Assembly: GCA_946185745.1 (NCBI GenBank)
Contig: CAMHKQ010000006.1
Span: forward strand, 1-64,000
Source: an uncultured Bacteroidales bacterium
Lineage (GTDB): Bacteria; Bacteroidota; Bacteroidia; Bacteroidales; UBA932
Direction: 5' to 3'
DNA: 64,000 nt
Shown here: positions 48,976 through 57,576 of the stretch, in pieces
Layout: every line of letters starts with the position of its first letter
Position numbering within the stretch: position 1 is the first letter of the stretch
Notes under the pieces: model-generated
Seen by the model: the letters and a program-made list of their open reading frames with translations, nothing else
Database searches by the model: none
What the model was told of the DNA's origin: nothing
Made by a program: the position numbers and the translations under genes

Positions 48976-50125
48976 CCTTTATCTCGAAGTAATATTTCTT
49001 TGCCCAGTATTCGAAAAGGGGATCCAGCACCACCGGCTCGTCCTTGTCGTCGAAAGTAATTATCTCTTTCTTGCAGAGGGCGTCTTTCAGGCGCCTGACG
49101 TTGGCGGAGGAGTTGAGGCCGTAGTGGTTGATTACCTCGGCCGAACTGAACTTCTTGTGCCCCTCCAGGATGGCCCTGAAAAGACTGACCTGGAAGGTGG
49201 TGAGGCCCTCCATGTCGGCTATGAAGCGCGGCTGGTGTATGGAAATGAGCATATCCAGGGCTTCCAGCAGCACCGGCTCCATGATATAGCCTTTGCTGAG
49301 GGAGTCGCAGATGGCCGCGAAGTGGTTGATGTACCAGATGTTGTCCTTGAAGAGCTTGCACACTCCGAGCATTAGGTCCCTTTCGATGACCTTTCCGCTC
49401 ACCAGGAAACCTTTCACCGTGTAATCGATGATGTCTTTGGTGTCGATGCGGTTGAGCGGCAGGTGCTCGACGCTGCGGGTGAAGAGTGTGCGCCGCTCGA
49501 AGAGTTCCTTCATGGCGTTTACCTGTGACCCTATGAAGATGAAGGAGCAGAGCAGCCTGTCCTCGGGCGAAAGGGCCTTCATTTCGGAGTCGAAAATGCG
49601 GCAGATGCCGTCGCCGCCCTCGAAGAGATCGATGTCCTGGAACTCGTTAAGAAGGATATAACAGCGTTTTCCGGTGTCCCTGGCCATGCGCAGCGGCAGG
49701 GAGATGACGGCGCGAAGGTCGGCCTCGTCGGTGCTCCATCCGAGGGAAAGCACCTGATCCTGAGCCGCGAAGGCGCGGCTGTCGAAGACGAAGTGCGTGC
49801 CGGGGAGATACTTCTCCACGGCGGCGGCATATTCCGAAGGAGTGGTGCAGAACAGGCGCAGGACGGTGCTGCCGAACCTCAGCATGAAGGCATCGGCGCT
49901 CCGCACTCCGAGAAGGGAGAATTCTGCCACCTCGAACTGCCCCCCGGCGATGCGCATGTTGTAGAAAGTCTGCCGTACGAGCGACATCTTGCCGGTCTTC
50001 GGGGGCTCGTAGATCACCACGTTCTCGCCCTTCGAGAGCAGGTTCCCCAGTATGAGGGCCTCGGTCTTGCGGCCGATGTTGTGCTTGCCGGTGACGTATT
50101 TGCTGTAGATGAATGGTCCGTCCAT
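48968..50125 (-). CDS. AAA/STAND-type ATPase with C-terminal winged-helix domain
   Basis: A 385-residue protein. Walker A is EPPKTGKMS (40-48), Walker B-like CYILLNEFQDI near 169-179, and sensor-like SFIFIGSQ near 208. The C-terminal 90 residues (LTTFQVSLFRAILEGHKKFS, then VRRLKDALCKKEIITFDD) look like a winged helix. This is a family common in Bacteroidota, separate from the DUF4143 group (no nuclease motif). Function unknown. First gene of a two-gene unit with the sirtuin; its promoter diverges from that of rplU. Confidence 0.85.
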   Translation of the reverse strand: MDGPFIYSKYVTGKHNIGRKTEALILGNLLSKGENVVIYEPPKTGKMSLVRQTFYNMRIAGGQFEVAEFSLLGVRSADAFMLRFGSTVLRLFCTTPSEYAAAVEKYLPGTHFVFDSRAFAAQDQVLSLGWSTDEADLRAVISLPLRMARDTGKRCYILLNEFQDIDLFEGGDGICRIFDSEMKALSPEDRLLCSFIFIGSQVNAMKELFERRTLFTRSVEHLPLNRIDTKDIIDYTVKGFLVSGKVIERDLMLGVCKLFKDNIWYINHFAAICDSLSKGYIMEPVLLEALDMLISIHQPRFIADMEGLTTFQVSLFRAILEGHKKFSSAEVINHYGLNSSANVRRLKDALCKKEIITFDDKDEPVVLDPLFEYWAKKYYFEIKDE

Positions 50126-50148
50126 CTCTGTAACATTTTTGTTCTTCG

Positions 50149-50181
50149 CAAATTTAACAAATTATTTTGCAGATAATCAAA
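50149..50181 (-). promoter_or_regulatory. Predicted promoter of the ATPase-sirtuin pair
   Basis: Minus strand: TTTG (50181-50178), 21 bases, TAAATTTG (50156-50149). It overlaps the rplU promoter on the opposite strand, so both polymerases probably cannot bind together. Confidence 0.6.
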
Positions 50182-50196
50182 AAATTGCTACTTTTG
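50166..50196 (+). promoter_or_regulatory. Predicted promoter of rplU-rpmA
   Basis: TTTG (50166-50169), 19 bases, TACTTTTG (50189-50196). It is followed by a leader of about 90 bases before rplU containing small hairpins (for example AGGC-TGAC-GCCT), which may serve ribosomal-protein feedback; the latter is only a suggestion. Confidence 0.75.
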
Positions 50197-50288
50197 CATC
50201 CCAATTTTTGCAGAAGGCTGCGGGGCCCTTAAAGAGCAGTTTTTCAAGGCTGACGCCTCCGGTCAAAACTTTTAATAAGTTTTTATTT

Positions 50289-50600
50289 ATGTACGCAATC
50301 GTAGACATTGCAGGCCAGCAGTTCAAGGTAGAGGCAGGGAACGAGATTTTCGTGCAGCGCCTCGCCCAGGCCAAAGACTCAAACGTAGAGTTTGACAAGG
50401 TCCTCCTTCTCGACAACGAGGGCAAGGTCAAAGTCGGTACTCCCTATGTAAAAGGCGCAGTGGTGAAAGCCACCGTTCTCGATGACGATGCAAAGGCAGA
50501 CAAAGTGTTAGTCTTTAAGAAAATCCGCCGCAAGGGCTTCCAGAAGCTCAACGGCCATCGCCAGAAACTGTCCAAAATCAAGATCAACGAAATCGCTTAA
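50289..50600 (+). CDS. rplU: 50S ribosomal protein bL21
   Basis: A 103-residue protein starting [17 protein letters not shown], with [15 protein letters not shown] and [16 protein letters not shown], the conserved rRNA-binding end. The start is set by the family N-terminus; the frame extends upstream but only through the leader. rpmA follows after five bases, the usual bL21-bL27 pair. Confidence 0.97.
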   Translation: MYAIVDIAGQQFKVEAGNEIFVQRLAQAKDSNVEFDKVLLLDNEGKVKVGTPYVKGAVVKATVLDDDAKADKVLVFKKIRRKGFQKLNGHRQKLSKIKINEIA

Positions 50601-50605
50601 GCACT

Positions 50606-50866
50606 ATGGCACACAAGAAAGGTCAATCCAGTTCCAAGAACGGTCGTGACAGTCACAGCAACCGTTTGGGCATCAAGAAGTTCGGAGGTCAGACAGTAAA
50701 GGCCGGCAACATTCTTGTACGCCAGAGGGGCACCGTGCACAACCCCGACAAGAACGTCGGTATGGGCAAGGACCACACCCTTTACGCCCTCGTCGACGGC
50801 ACCGTCGTCTTCAAGCGCAAGAGAGAAGACAAGTCTTACGTCTCAGTTCTTCCTTTTGAGAACTAA
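50606..50866 (+). CDS. rpmA: 50S ribosomal protein bL27
   Basis: An 86-residue protein: [20 protein letters not shown], then [20 protein letters not shown] and [12 protein letters not shown]. The N-terminal tail reaches the peptidyl-transferase centre; it begins directly with MAHKKG, so no N-terminal cleavage peptide as in Firmicutes. Ends before a terminator. Confidence 0.97.
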   Translation: MAHKKGQSSSKNGRDSHSNRLGIKKFGGQTVKAGNILVRQRGTVHNPDKNVGMGKDHTLYALVDGTVVFKRKREDKSYVSVLPFEN

Positions 50867-50890
50867 TCCCGAAGGCTGAGAATAATGAAC

Positions 50891-50927
50891 AGGACCCCCG
50901 CTTCGAGATAAGTGAAGGGTCCTTTTT
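50891..50927 (+). terminator. Rho-independent terminator after rpmA
   Basis: AGGACCC pairs with GGGTCCT across a 19-base interval that can itself pair partly (CGCTT/AAGTG), followed by TTTTT. Confidence 0.85.
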
Positions 50928-50941
50928 GATTTAAATAACAT

Positions 50942-52216
50942 ATGCTTACACTCAAGATGCTCCGCGATGACCCTCAGCAGGTCATCGACCGCCTGAAAGT
51001 CAAGAACTTCGACGCAAAGCCGATAGTAGACAAAGTGCTGGAACTCGACTCCCTCCGCCGCTCCCTGCAGCAGCAGAGCGACAATCTGCTGGCAGAGCAG
51101 AAGAAGCGCGCAGGGGAGATAGGCGTGCTGCTCAAACAGGGCCTCAAGGACGAGGCCGAAGCCGCGAAGGCCGCCGTGGCCGAACTCAAGGCCACGAGCG
51201 CCAGTCTCCTGGAACAGGGCGAAAAGGCCGCTAAGGAACTGCAGGACAACCTGGTTCTGCTTCCGAACCTGCCGTGCAGCCTGGTCCCCGAGGGCAAGAG
51301 CGCTGCCGACAACCTGGTGGTCAAGGAGGGCGGCCCCGCAGAGGTACGTCTCCCCGAAGGCGCACTTCCGCACTGGGAGCTCGCCAAGAAGTACGACATC
51401 ATCGACTTTGACCTCGGTGTCAAGATAACCGGCGCCGGCTTCCCCGTTTACAAGGGCAAGGGCGCAAAGCTCCAGCGTGCGCTCATCAATTTCTTCCTTG
51501 ACCGCAACGCCGCAGCCGGCTACCGCGAGACCGAACCCCCCGTGGTGGTCAACGCCGCATCCGGGTTCGGCACCGGCCAGCTGCCGGACAAGGAGGCCCA
51601 GATGTACTACGTCGGGCTCGACGACTTCTATCTGGTGCCCACCGCCGAGGTGCCCCTCACCAACATCTACCGCGACGTCATCCTCGAGGGCGACCAGCTG
51701 CCCCAGAAGATTACGGCCTACACTCCCTGCTTCCGCCGCGAAGCCGGTTCGTACGGCAAGGATGTCAGGGGCCTGAACCGCCTGCACCAGTTCGACAAAG
51801 TGGAGATCGTCCGCATCGAGAAGCCCGAAGACAGCTACGCCGCCCTCGACGAGATGATAGCCCATGTGGAAGGCCTCGTAAGGGACCTCGGCCTGAAGTA
51901 CCATATCCTCCGCCTCTGCGGCGGGGACATGTCCTTCACTTCGGCAATCACCTACGACTTCGAGCTGTGGAGCGCCGCCCAGGGCCGCTGGCTCGAGATC
52001 TCGTCGGTGAGCAACTTCGAAAGCTACCAGTCGAACAGGCTGCATCTCCGCTACCGCGACGAGAACGGCAAGCCCCAGCTCGCGCACACGCTCAACGGCT
52101 CTTCACTGGCGCTTCCGCGCGTGGTGGCCGCCCTGCTCGAAGACAACCAGACTCCCGAGGGAATAGTCATTCCCGAAGTGCTGCGTCCCTACACGGGCTT
52201 CGACATCATCAAATAG
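50942..52216 (+). CDS. serS: Seryl-tRNA synthetase
   Basis: A 424-residue class II synthetase. A coiled-coil tRNA-binding arm spans about residues 30-100. The catalytic core has TAEVPLTNIYRD, motif 2 TPCFRREAGSYGKDVRGLNR, HQFDKVEIV and motif 3 LNGSSLALPRVVAALLEDNQ. Complete, normal length. ruvC starts at the next base after its stop. Confidence 0.97.
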   Translation: MLTLKMLRDDPQQVIDRLKVKNFDAKPIVDKVLELDSLRRSLQQQSDNLLAEQKKRAGEIGVLLKQGLKDEAEAAKAAVAELKATSASLLEQGEKAAKELQDNLVLLPNLPCSLVPEGKSAADNLVVKEGGPAEVRLPEGALPHWELAKKYDIIDFDLGVKITGAGFPVYKGKGAKLQRALINFFLDRNAAAGYRETEPPVVVNAASGFGTGQLPDKEAQMYYVGLDDFYLVPTAEVPLTNIYRDVILEGDQLPQKITAYTPCFRREAGSYGKDVRGLNRLHQFDKVEIVRIEKPEDSYAALDEMIAHVEGLVRDLGLKYHILRLCGGDMSFTSAITYDFELWSAAQGRWLEISSVSNFESYQSNRLHLRYRDENGKPQLAHTLNGSSLALPRVVAALLEDNQTPEGIVIPEVLRPYTGFDIIK

Positions 52217-52777
52217 ATGGAGCCCCGCACCATCCTCGGAATCGATCCCGGAACCAACATCCTTGGTTTCGGGATCGTCCGTGCGGATGCTTCCGGCAGG
52301 CCGTCTTTCATAGACATGGGTGTGCTCGACCTCAGGCGCATAGCGGATCCCTACGACAAGCTCGAGTGCATCTACGAGAAGGTGAATGCCCTGTGCGACC
52401 TTCACCACCCATCGGACCTTGCTATCGAATCGCCTTTCTACGGCAAGAACGCCCAGGTTATTCTCAAGCTCGGAAGGGCCCAGGGGGCGGCCATGACCGC
52501 CGCCGCCGGACACGGCGTTTCCGTCCATGAGTATGCCCCCCGCGAGGCCAAGATGGCAATCTGCGGCAACGGCGCCGCCTCCAAGGAGCAAGTGGCTCTC
52601 ATGGTGGAGAAAACCCTCGGAATCAACATCGAAAGCAAGTTCCTCGACGCAACCGACGCCCTTGCGATCGCAATGTGTCATTTCTATTCCCTCACGAGCC
52701 CGCTCAAGGGAAAGGGCGGCTCGTCGTCGTGGAAAAAATTCATTGCTGAAAACCCCGACAGGGTTAATAAACCCTGA
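52217..52777 (+). CDS. ruvC: Crossover junction endodeoxyribonuclease RuvC
   Basis: A 186-residue Holliday-junction resolvase. The four acidic catalytic residues are visible: Asp10 in GIDPGT, Glu71 in AIESPFYGKN, and Asp144/Asp147 in LDATDALAIA. It cuts four-way junctions with RuvAB. It starts directly after serS and is probably cotranscribed. Confidence 0.96.
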   Translation: MEPRTILGIDPGTNILGFGIVRADASGRPSFIDMGVLDLRRIADPYDKLECIYEKVNALCDLHHPSDLAIESPFYGKNAQVILKLGRAQGAAMTAAAGHGVSVHEYAPREAKMAICGNGAASKEQVALMVEKTLGINIESKFLDATDALAIAMCHFYSLTSPLKGKGGSSSWKKFIAENPDRVNKP

Positions 52778-52803
52778 CCCAAGTTTCGCATCTAAAACCC
52801 CGT

Positions 52804-55683
52804 ATGAAGTTTAAAATCTGTCTTTTATTCTGCTGCCTCTTCTGTACTATAGGGCTTTCCGCCCAGAATGCAGCAGTCACCGCCGTCCTGGCGGATTCCC
52901 AGACCGGCGAGCCGGTCAGTTTCGCAACGGTTTCACTCACCCGCGAAGGCACTTCCAAGGTGTACAAATACGTCCTCAGCGGGGCCGACGGCGTCGTAAA
53001 GTTCGAAGGAGTGCGCAACGGCGCCTATGAAATGAAGGCGGAACTGCTTGGTTATAAAGAATTTAAGCAGGATTTCAAGGTGGAAGGCAAGAGCCTCGAT
53101 CTCGGAACCGTCAAGATGGAGCCTGACGCCGAGCAGCTGGAAGGCGCGAAGGTCACCGACGTCGGCAATCCCATCATAGTCAAGAAGGATACGATTGAAT
53201 ACAACGCCTCCTCGTTCAAGACCACCGACAACGACGTGCTGGAAGACCTGCTCAAGAAACTTCCAGGCATCGAGGTGAACGACGACGGCTCCATCACTTC
53301 CAACGGACAGACTATCAAAAAGATAACCATCGGCGGCAAGACTTTCTTCCTGGACGATCCCCAGCTCGCTTCCAAGAATATCCCCGCCAAGATAATCAAC
53401 AGCGTCAAGGTGGTGAACAAGAAGAGCGAGCAGGCTGAATTCACCGGCATCGACGACGGCGAGGAGGAAACCGTCATCGACCTTTCCGTAAAGAAGGGCA
53501 TGCTGAACGGCGCGTTCGGTAACCTCATGGCTGGCGCAGGACATGACATCCCCGCTTCGGAGGGCCTCGCGGATGACTGGCGCTACCAGGGTGCCGGTTT
53601 CATCGGCAACTTCTCCGAGGACAGGCAGCTCAGCATAATCCTCAATGCCAACAATACCAACAACCGCGGCTTCAATGACCTCTCCGGCAGCATGATGGGC
53701 AATATGCGCGGAGGCGGAAGGGGCGGCTTCTTCGGAAACGGCATCACCACGTCCTACATGGCCGGCGCCAACGGCGCATGGACCCTCTTCCATGACAAGA
53801 TGGACCTGGGCGCCAACTATCTTTTCAACCATACCGGCAGGGACATCATTTCCGAAAGTGAGAAAACCACTTATCTCGAGAATTCCAACCTCATATACAA
53901 CAACGAAGGCACGAACAACACCATATCCAACGGCCATCGTTTCGGCGTGAGGCTCGACCACGTCTTCAACAAGAATACCTCCATCCTGTTTGAACCAAGG
54001 ATAGAGTTCGGCCGCGGAAGCTATTCCGAGACAGACAATTATACCACCCTCACCGACTATCTGAACGGCAGTTCCCCCGAACTCACCAACCGGGGCAACA
54101 GCAGCGAAACCGGCTCGAACAGGAATTTCTCCGCCAGCGGCTTCGCGCTTCTGCGGCAGCGCCTGGGCAAGCCTGGCCGCACCCTCACCGTCATGGGAAG
54201 GTATTCTCTGTCGAACAATAACATGAACTCGTTCAACGCGTCCGACACCTGGGTGGGCGACGAGAACACGAGGGTGGACCAGAACATAGACCAGAAGAGC
54301 AGGAGCTACTCGCTGTGGGGCCGCGCCACCTATACGGAGCCCCTCATGGAGAACCTTTTCCTGGAGGGGAACTACAGCTACAGCTGGTCAAGGTCGAATT
54401 CCAACAAGAGTACCTACAATAATCTGCTCGCGGGCAGTCCGCTGGACCCCGTCTATTCCAACGACATAGTGAACGAGACGAACCAGCAGAACATAGGCGT
54501 CAACCTCATGTACCAGAAAGAGAAGTCCCGCGTACAGGTGGGCTTCTCGGCCATACCCGTAAGCACATACAACAGCACCACGAAGTACGATTCCACGGAC
54601 GGTTCCTATTCCCCCAAGGAGTACGACGATTTCCGTTGGAAATTCGCCCCCTCCGCCATGATCTGGTGGGATTTCAGCGAAAATGCCAACGCCAGGCTGT
54701 TCTACAGGGGTAATTCCGGTCAGCCCAGCACCAGGCAGCTCATGCCGGTTCCCGACAACACCGACCCCCTGAACGTCTCGTTCGGTAACCCATCGCTGAA
54801 ACCTTACTTCTCGCACAGTCTCAACGGAATGTTCCGTTACAACAACAAGAAGACTTTCGCTTCCGTGATGGTGCGCATGAATGCCAGTTACACCCAGGAC
54901 CCCATCGTGAGCGCCATCTGGTACAACAACGGTTCCGCGTTCTCAATCCCGATGAACGGCCCCGACGCCGCGAACGCCGGCCTCAACTCCTTCGCAAACA
55001 TCCCCATCGGAAAGTCGAACTTCTCCATATCCAATATGTTCTGGGGCAACTGGAACAAGTCGTCGTCCTACATAGGCAGCAACGTGGATATGTCCACCTA
55101 CAACGACAAGGGCTACTACGCCTTCATGGACGAGTTCCTCAAGAAGTGGGATGCGGATGAGCTCGACTTCAACGTCAATACGATCAGGGCGCTGAACCTC
55201 ACCGAGCGCCTGCGCGTAACCTATAGGACCGATGCCCTCGAGCTGACCGTCGGCGGCCGCACCCGTCTCAACAATTCCAGGAACACTCTCTCGGAAAATG
55301 TGACGACCACCTGGAACAATCAGGTGCGCCTTACCGCCAACTGGACATGGGATCAGCCGGGCCTCACTTTCAAGGGCGAGGGCAATTACAACTGGTACGC
55401 CGGCTATACCACGCCGCAGGATGACGAATACGTGCTCAACGCTGAAATCCAGAAACTCCTTTTCGACAAAAAGGTCACGTTCGCCGTCAAATGCTATGAC
55501 ATCCTCGGGCAGGCCAAGCAGCTGAGTGTCACCGACTCCGACAACTACCATCAGGAGAGGCTCACCAACACACTCGGCAGGTATATCATCTTCTCGCTCA
55601 CTTACCGCTTCGGCAACATGGACCGCAGCAACATGCGCGGTCCCGGCGGTCCGGGCGGCCCCGGCGGTCCTCCCAGAAGGTAG
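52804..55683 (+). CDS. Large TonB-receptor-like outer-membrane barrel with carboxypeptidase-regulatory-like domain
   Basis: A 959-residue protein with a signal peptide (ends GLSAQ, about residue 21). A CarboxypepD-regulatory-like domain follows (about 22-110: DSQTGEPVSFATVSL, VRNGAYEMKAELLGYKEF). A plug-like region has DVLEDLLKKLPGIEVNDDGS and GGKTFFLDDP. The long barrel domain resembles OMP_b-brl_3 proteins. The C-terminus is unusual: a Gly/Pro run (GPGGPGGPGGPPRR) after the last strand. No TonB box or SusD partner is seen. It may be an uptake or surface-structure protein; ligand unknown. Confidence 0.86.
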   Translation: MKFKICLLFCCLFCTIGLSAQNAAVTAVLADSQTGEPVSFATVSLTREGTSKVYKYVLSGADGVVKFEGVRNGAYEMKAELLGYKEFKQDFKVEGKSLDLGTVKMEPDAEQLEGAKVTDVGNPIIVKKDTIEYNASSFKTTDNDVLEDLLKKLPGIEVNDDGSITSNGQTIKKITIGGKTFFLDDPQLASKNIPAKIINSVKVVNKKSEQAEFTGIDDGEEETVIDLSVKKGMLNGAFGNLMAGAGHDIPASEGLADDWRYQGAGFIGNFSEDRQLSIILNANNTNNRGFNDLSGSMMGNMRGGGRGGFFGNGITTSYMAGANGAWTLFHDKMDLGANYLFNHTGRDIISESEKTTYLENSNLIYNNEGTNNTISNGHRFGVRLDHVFNKNTSILFEPRIEFGRGSYSETDNYTTLTDYLNGSSPELTNRGNSSETGSNRNFSASGFALLRQRLGKPGRTLTVMGRYSLSNNNMNSFNASDTWVGDENTRVDQNIDQKSRSYSLWGRATYTEPLMENLFLEGNYSYSWSRSNSNKSTYNNLLAGSPLDPVYSNDIVNETNQQNIGVNLMYQKEKSRVQVGFSAIPVSTYNSTTKYDSTDGSYSPKEYDDFRWKFAPSAMIWWDFSENANARLFYRGNSGQPSTRQLMPVPDNTDPLNVSFGNPSLKPYFSHSLNGMFRYNNKKTFASVMVRMNASYTQDPIVSAIWYNNGSAFSIPMNGPDAANAGLNSFANIPIGKSNFSISNMFWGNWNKSSSYIGSNVDMSTYNDKGYYAFMDEFLKKWDADELDFNVNTIRALNLTERLRVTYRTDALELTVGGRTRLNNSRNTLSENVTTTWNNQVRLTANWTWDQPGLTFKGEGNYNWYAGYTTPQDDEYVLNAEIQKLLFDKKVTFAVKCYDILGQAKQLSVTDSDNYHQERLTNTLGRYIIFSLTYRFGNMDRSNMRGPGGPGGPGGPPRR

Positions 55684-55703
55684 TGATTCTCCGAAATAAT
55701 TAC

Positions 55704-55711
55704 TATCTTTG
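55704..55711 (+). promoter_or_regulatory. Predicted -7 element of the PASTA/RluD/lnt unit
   Basis: TATCTTTG, six bases before the ATG at 55718. Confidence 0.5.
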
Positions 55712-55717
55712 TAACTT

Positions 55718-56521
55718 ATGGAAGATGAATCACCAAAGAAGAAACAGGGTTTCCTCAGCAACTGGATAGTAAAGAATCTCATCTGGGCCGTCGTATTCGT
55801 CGTCGGCCTGGTTGTCGTGATAAACATTCTCCTTTCCGTCATCACCCAGCACGGGAAGGAGATTACAGTACCCGATTTCACCAACATGACCTTTTCCGAG
55901 GCGAATTATACCGCGGGGCATGCCGGTGTGAAGGTCAAGGTGATAGACTCGGTTTACGTACGGCGCATGCAGAGGGGGGCCGTCTTCTCCCAGAATCCGG
56001 TGGCGGGCAGCAAGGTCAAGAGAGGCCGCAGGGTGCTGCTCACAATCAACGCTGTGGTGCCCAAGAAAGTCATGATGCCGTTGCTTGAAGGCTACTCCAT
56101 GCGCCAGGCAAAGGCGGAACTCACCTCCCGCGGCCTTACTCTCGGCAGGCTCATTTACGTCAACGACATAGCCACCAACAACGTCCTCCGTCAACTCTAC
56201 AAGAATAAAGAGATAAAGGCCGGCACCCTCATCGAGAGCGGCTCCGCCATAGACCTCATGGTCGGCCTCAGCTCGGAAGACTCCCGTACCTATGCGCCCA
56301 ACGTGGTAGGCATGAAGTACCTGCGCGCCGTCGACGCTATTCACGACAATTCCCTGAATGTCACCAAGGTAACCTTCGACAAGGGCGTCCGCGACTATTC
56401 CGACTCCCTGAACGCCGTGGTATACGAGCAGCATCCCGCGCCTTCCGGCGTGCCCCTCACAATGGGCGCCGGCATCTCCATTCTCCTCACCACCGAAGAA
56501 GGAAAAATCCCGTCCAGGTAA
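55718..56521 (+). CDS. Membrane-anchored PASTA-repeat protein
   Basis: A 267-residue protein: cytoplasmic Lys-rich start, one membrane helix (about residues 22-43), then three PASTA repeats (about 48-112, 113-190, 191-263), for example VPDFTNMTFSEANYTAGHA and MPLLEGYSMRQAKAELTSRG. PASTA domains bind peptidoglycan or beta-lactams; here there is no kinase or penicillin-binding domain attached. Its stop overlaps the next start by one base. Confidence 0.9.
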   Translation: MEDESPKKKQGFLSNWIVKNLIWAVVFVVGLVVVINILLSVITQHGKEITVPDFTNMTFSEANYTAGHAGVKVKVIDSVYVRRMQRGAVFSQNPVAGSKVKRGRRVLLTINAVVPKKVMMPLLEGYSMRQAKAELTSRGLTLGRLIYVNDIATNNVLRQLYKNKEIKAGTLIESGSAIDLMVGLSSEDSRTYAPNVVGMKYLRAVDAIHDNSLNVTKVTFDKGVRDYSDSLNAVVYEQHPAPSGVPLTMGAGISILLTTEEGKIPSR

Positions 56522-57576
56522 TGGAAGAAGAATGGATTGACAGCATAGAGGAAGAAGAACCCCAGTTCGAACATTTCCGGCTCGCCGTCGACGCCGGGCA
56601 GGAGCCTGTGCGGGTGGACAAGTACATGGCCACTCATCTCGAGAAGACCTCCCGTAACCGCATCCAGCTTGCAATCAAGGAGGGTTACGTGAAAGTGGGG
56701 GAGAAGGCCGTGAAGGCCAACCAGCTGGTCCGCCCCGGCGATGTGATCCGCTTCGTGATGCCTTACGAGCGCCGCGGCGTGGAAGTCATCCCCCAGGACA
56801 TACCCCTCGACATTTTCTATGAAGACGACGACGTCCTCGTGATCAACAAACCCGCCGGCATGGTGGTCCATCCCGGCCACGGGCACTACGAGGCCACGCT
56901 GGTGAACGCCCTTGCCTTCTATCTTCACCTTTCCCCGGACGCTTCCGACGACGAGCGCATGGGTGTGCTGGTGCACAGGATAGACAAGGACACCAGTGGC
57001 CTGCTGGTCGTGGCCAAGAGCGACGAGGCGCAGATGAGCCTGTCCCACCAGTTCTACGAGCACAGCATCGACCGCCGTTACCAGGCCATAGTCTGGGGGG
57101 ATGTAAAGGAAGACGAAGGTACGGTGGATGCAAGCCTCGAAAGGGATCCGTCGGAGCGTACCCGCTTCCGAGTGGCCCGCAACCCCGAGGATGGCAAACG
57201 GGCAGTCACGCATTTCAGGGTGCTGGAGCGCTTCGGTTTCGTAACCCTGCTGGAATGCTCCCTGGAAACGGGCCGTACCCACCAGATCCGCGTCCACATG
57301 GCGTCCATCGGCCATCCGCTCTTCAACGACGAAAAGTACGGCGGGGCAACCATCCGGAAGGGCACCATCTATGCGAAATACAGGCAGTTCATCCACAACT
57401 GCTTCGAGATATGCCCCAGGCAGGCGCTCCACGCCAAGACGCTCGGATTCGTGCATCCGCGCACGCACAAGTGGATACAGTTCGACACGCCGCTCCCGCA
57501 GGATATGACCGCACTGCTGGACAAATGGCGCAAATACAGCGGCAACATGCCGCCGGAGGAAATGGAAGATGCGTAA
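56521..57576 (+). CDS. RluA/RluD-family 23S rRNA pseudouridine synthase
   Basis: A 351-residue protein. S4 RNA-binding domain at about 28-85 (VRVDKYMATHLEKTSRNRIQ), then catalytic domain with HRIDKDTSGLLVVAK (catalytic Asp155) and LETGRTHQIRVHMASIGHP. It resembles RluD, which modifies 23S rRNA helix 69. The N-terminus is acidic. It overlaps lnt by eight bases. Confidence 0.93.
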   Translation: MEEEWIDSIEEEEPQFEHFRLAVDAGQEPVRVDKYMATHLEKTSRNRIQLAIKEGYVKVGEKAVKANQLVRPGDVIRFVMPYERRGVEVIPQDIPLDIFYEDDDVLVINKPAGMVVHPGHGHYEATLVNALAFYLHLSPDASDDERMGVLVHRIDKDTSGLLVVAKSDEAQMSLSHQFYEHSIDRRYQAIVWGDVKEDEGTVDASLERDPSERTRFRVARNPEDGKRAVTHFRVLERFGFVTLLECSLETGRTHQIRVHMASIGHPLFNDEKYGGATIRKGTIYAKYRQFIHNCFEICPRQALHAKTLGFVHPRTHKWIQFDTPLPQDMTALLDKWRKYSGNMPPEEMEDA

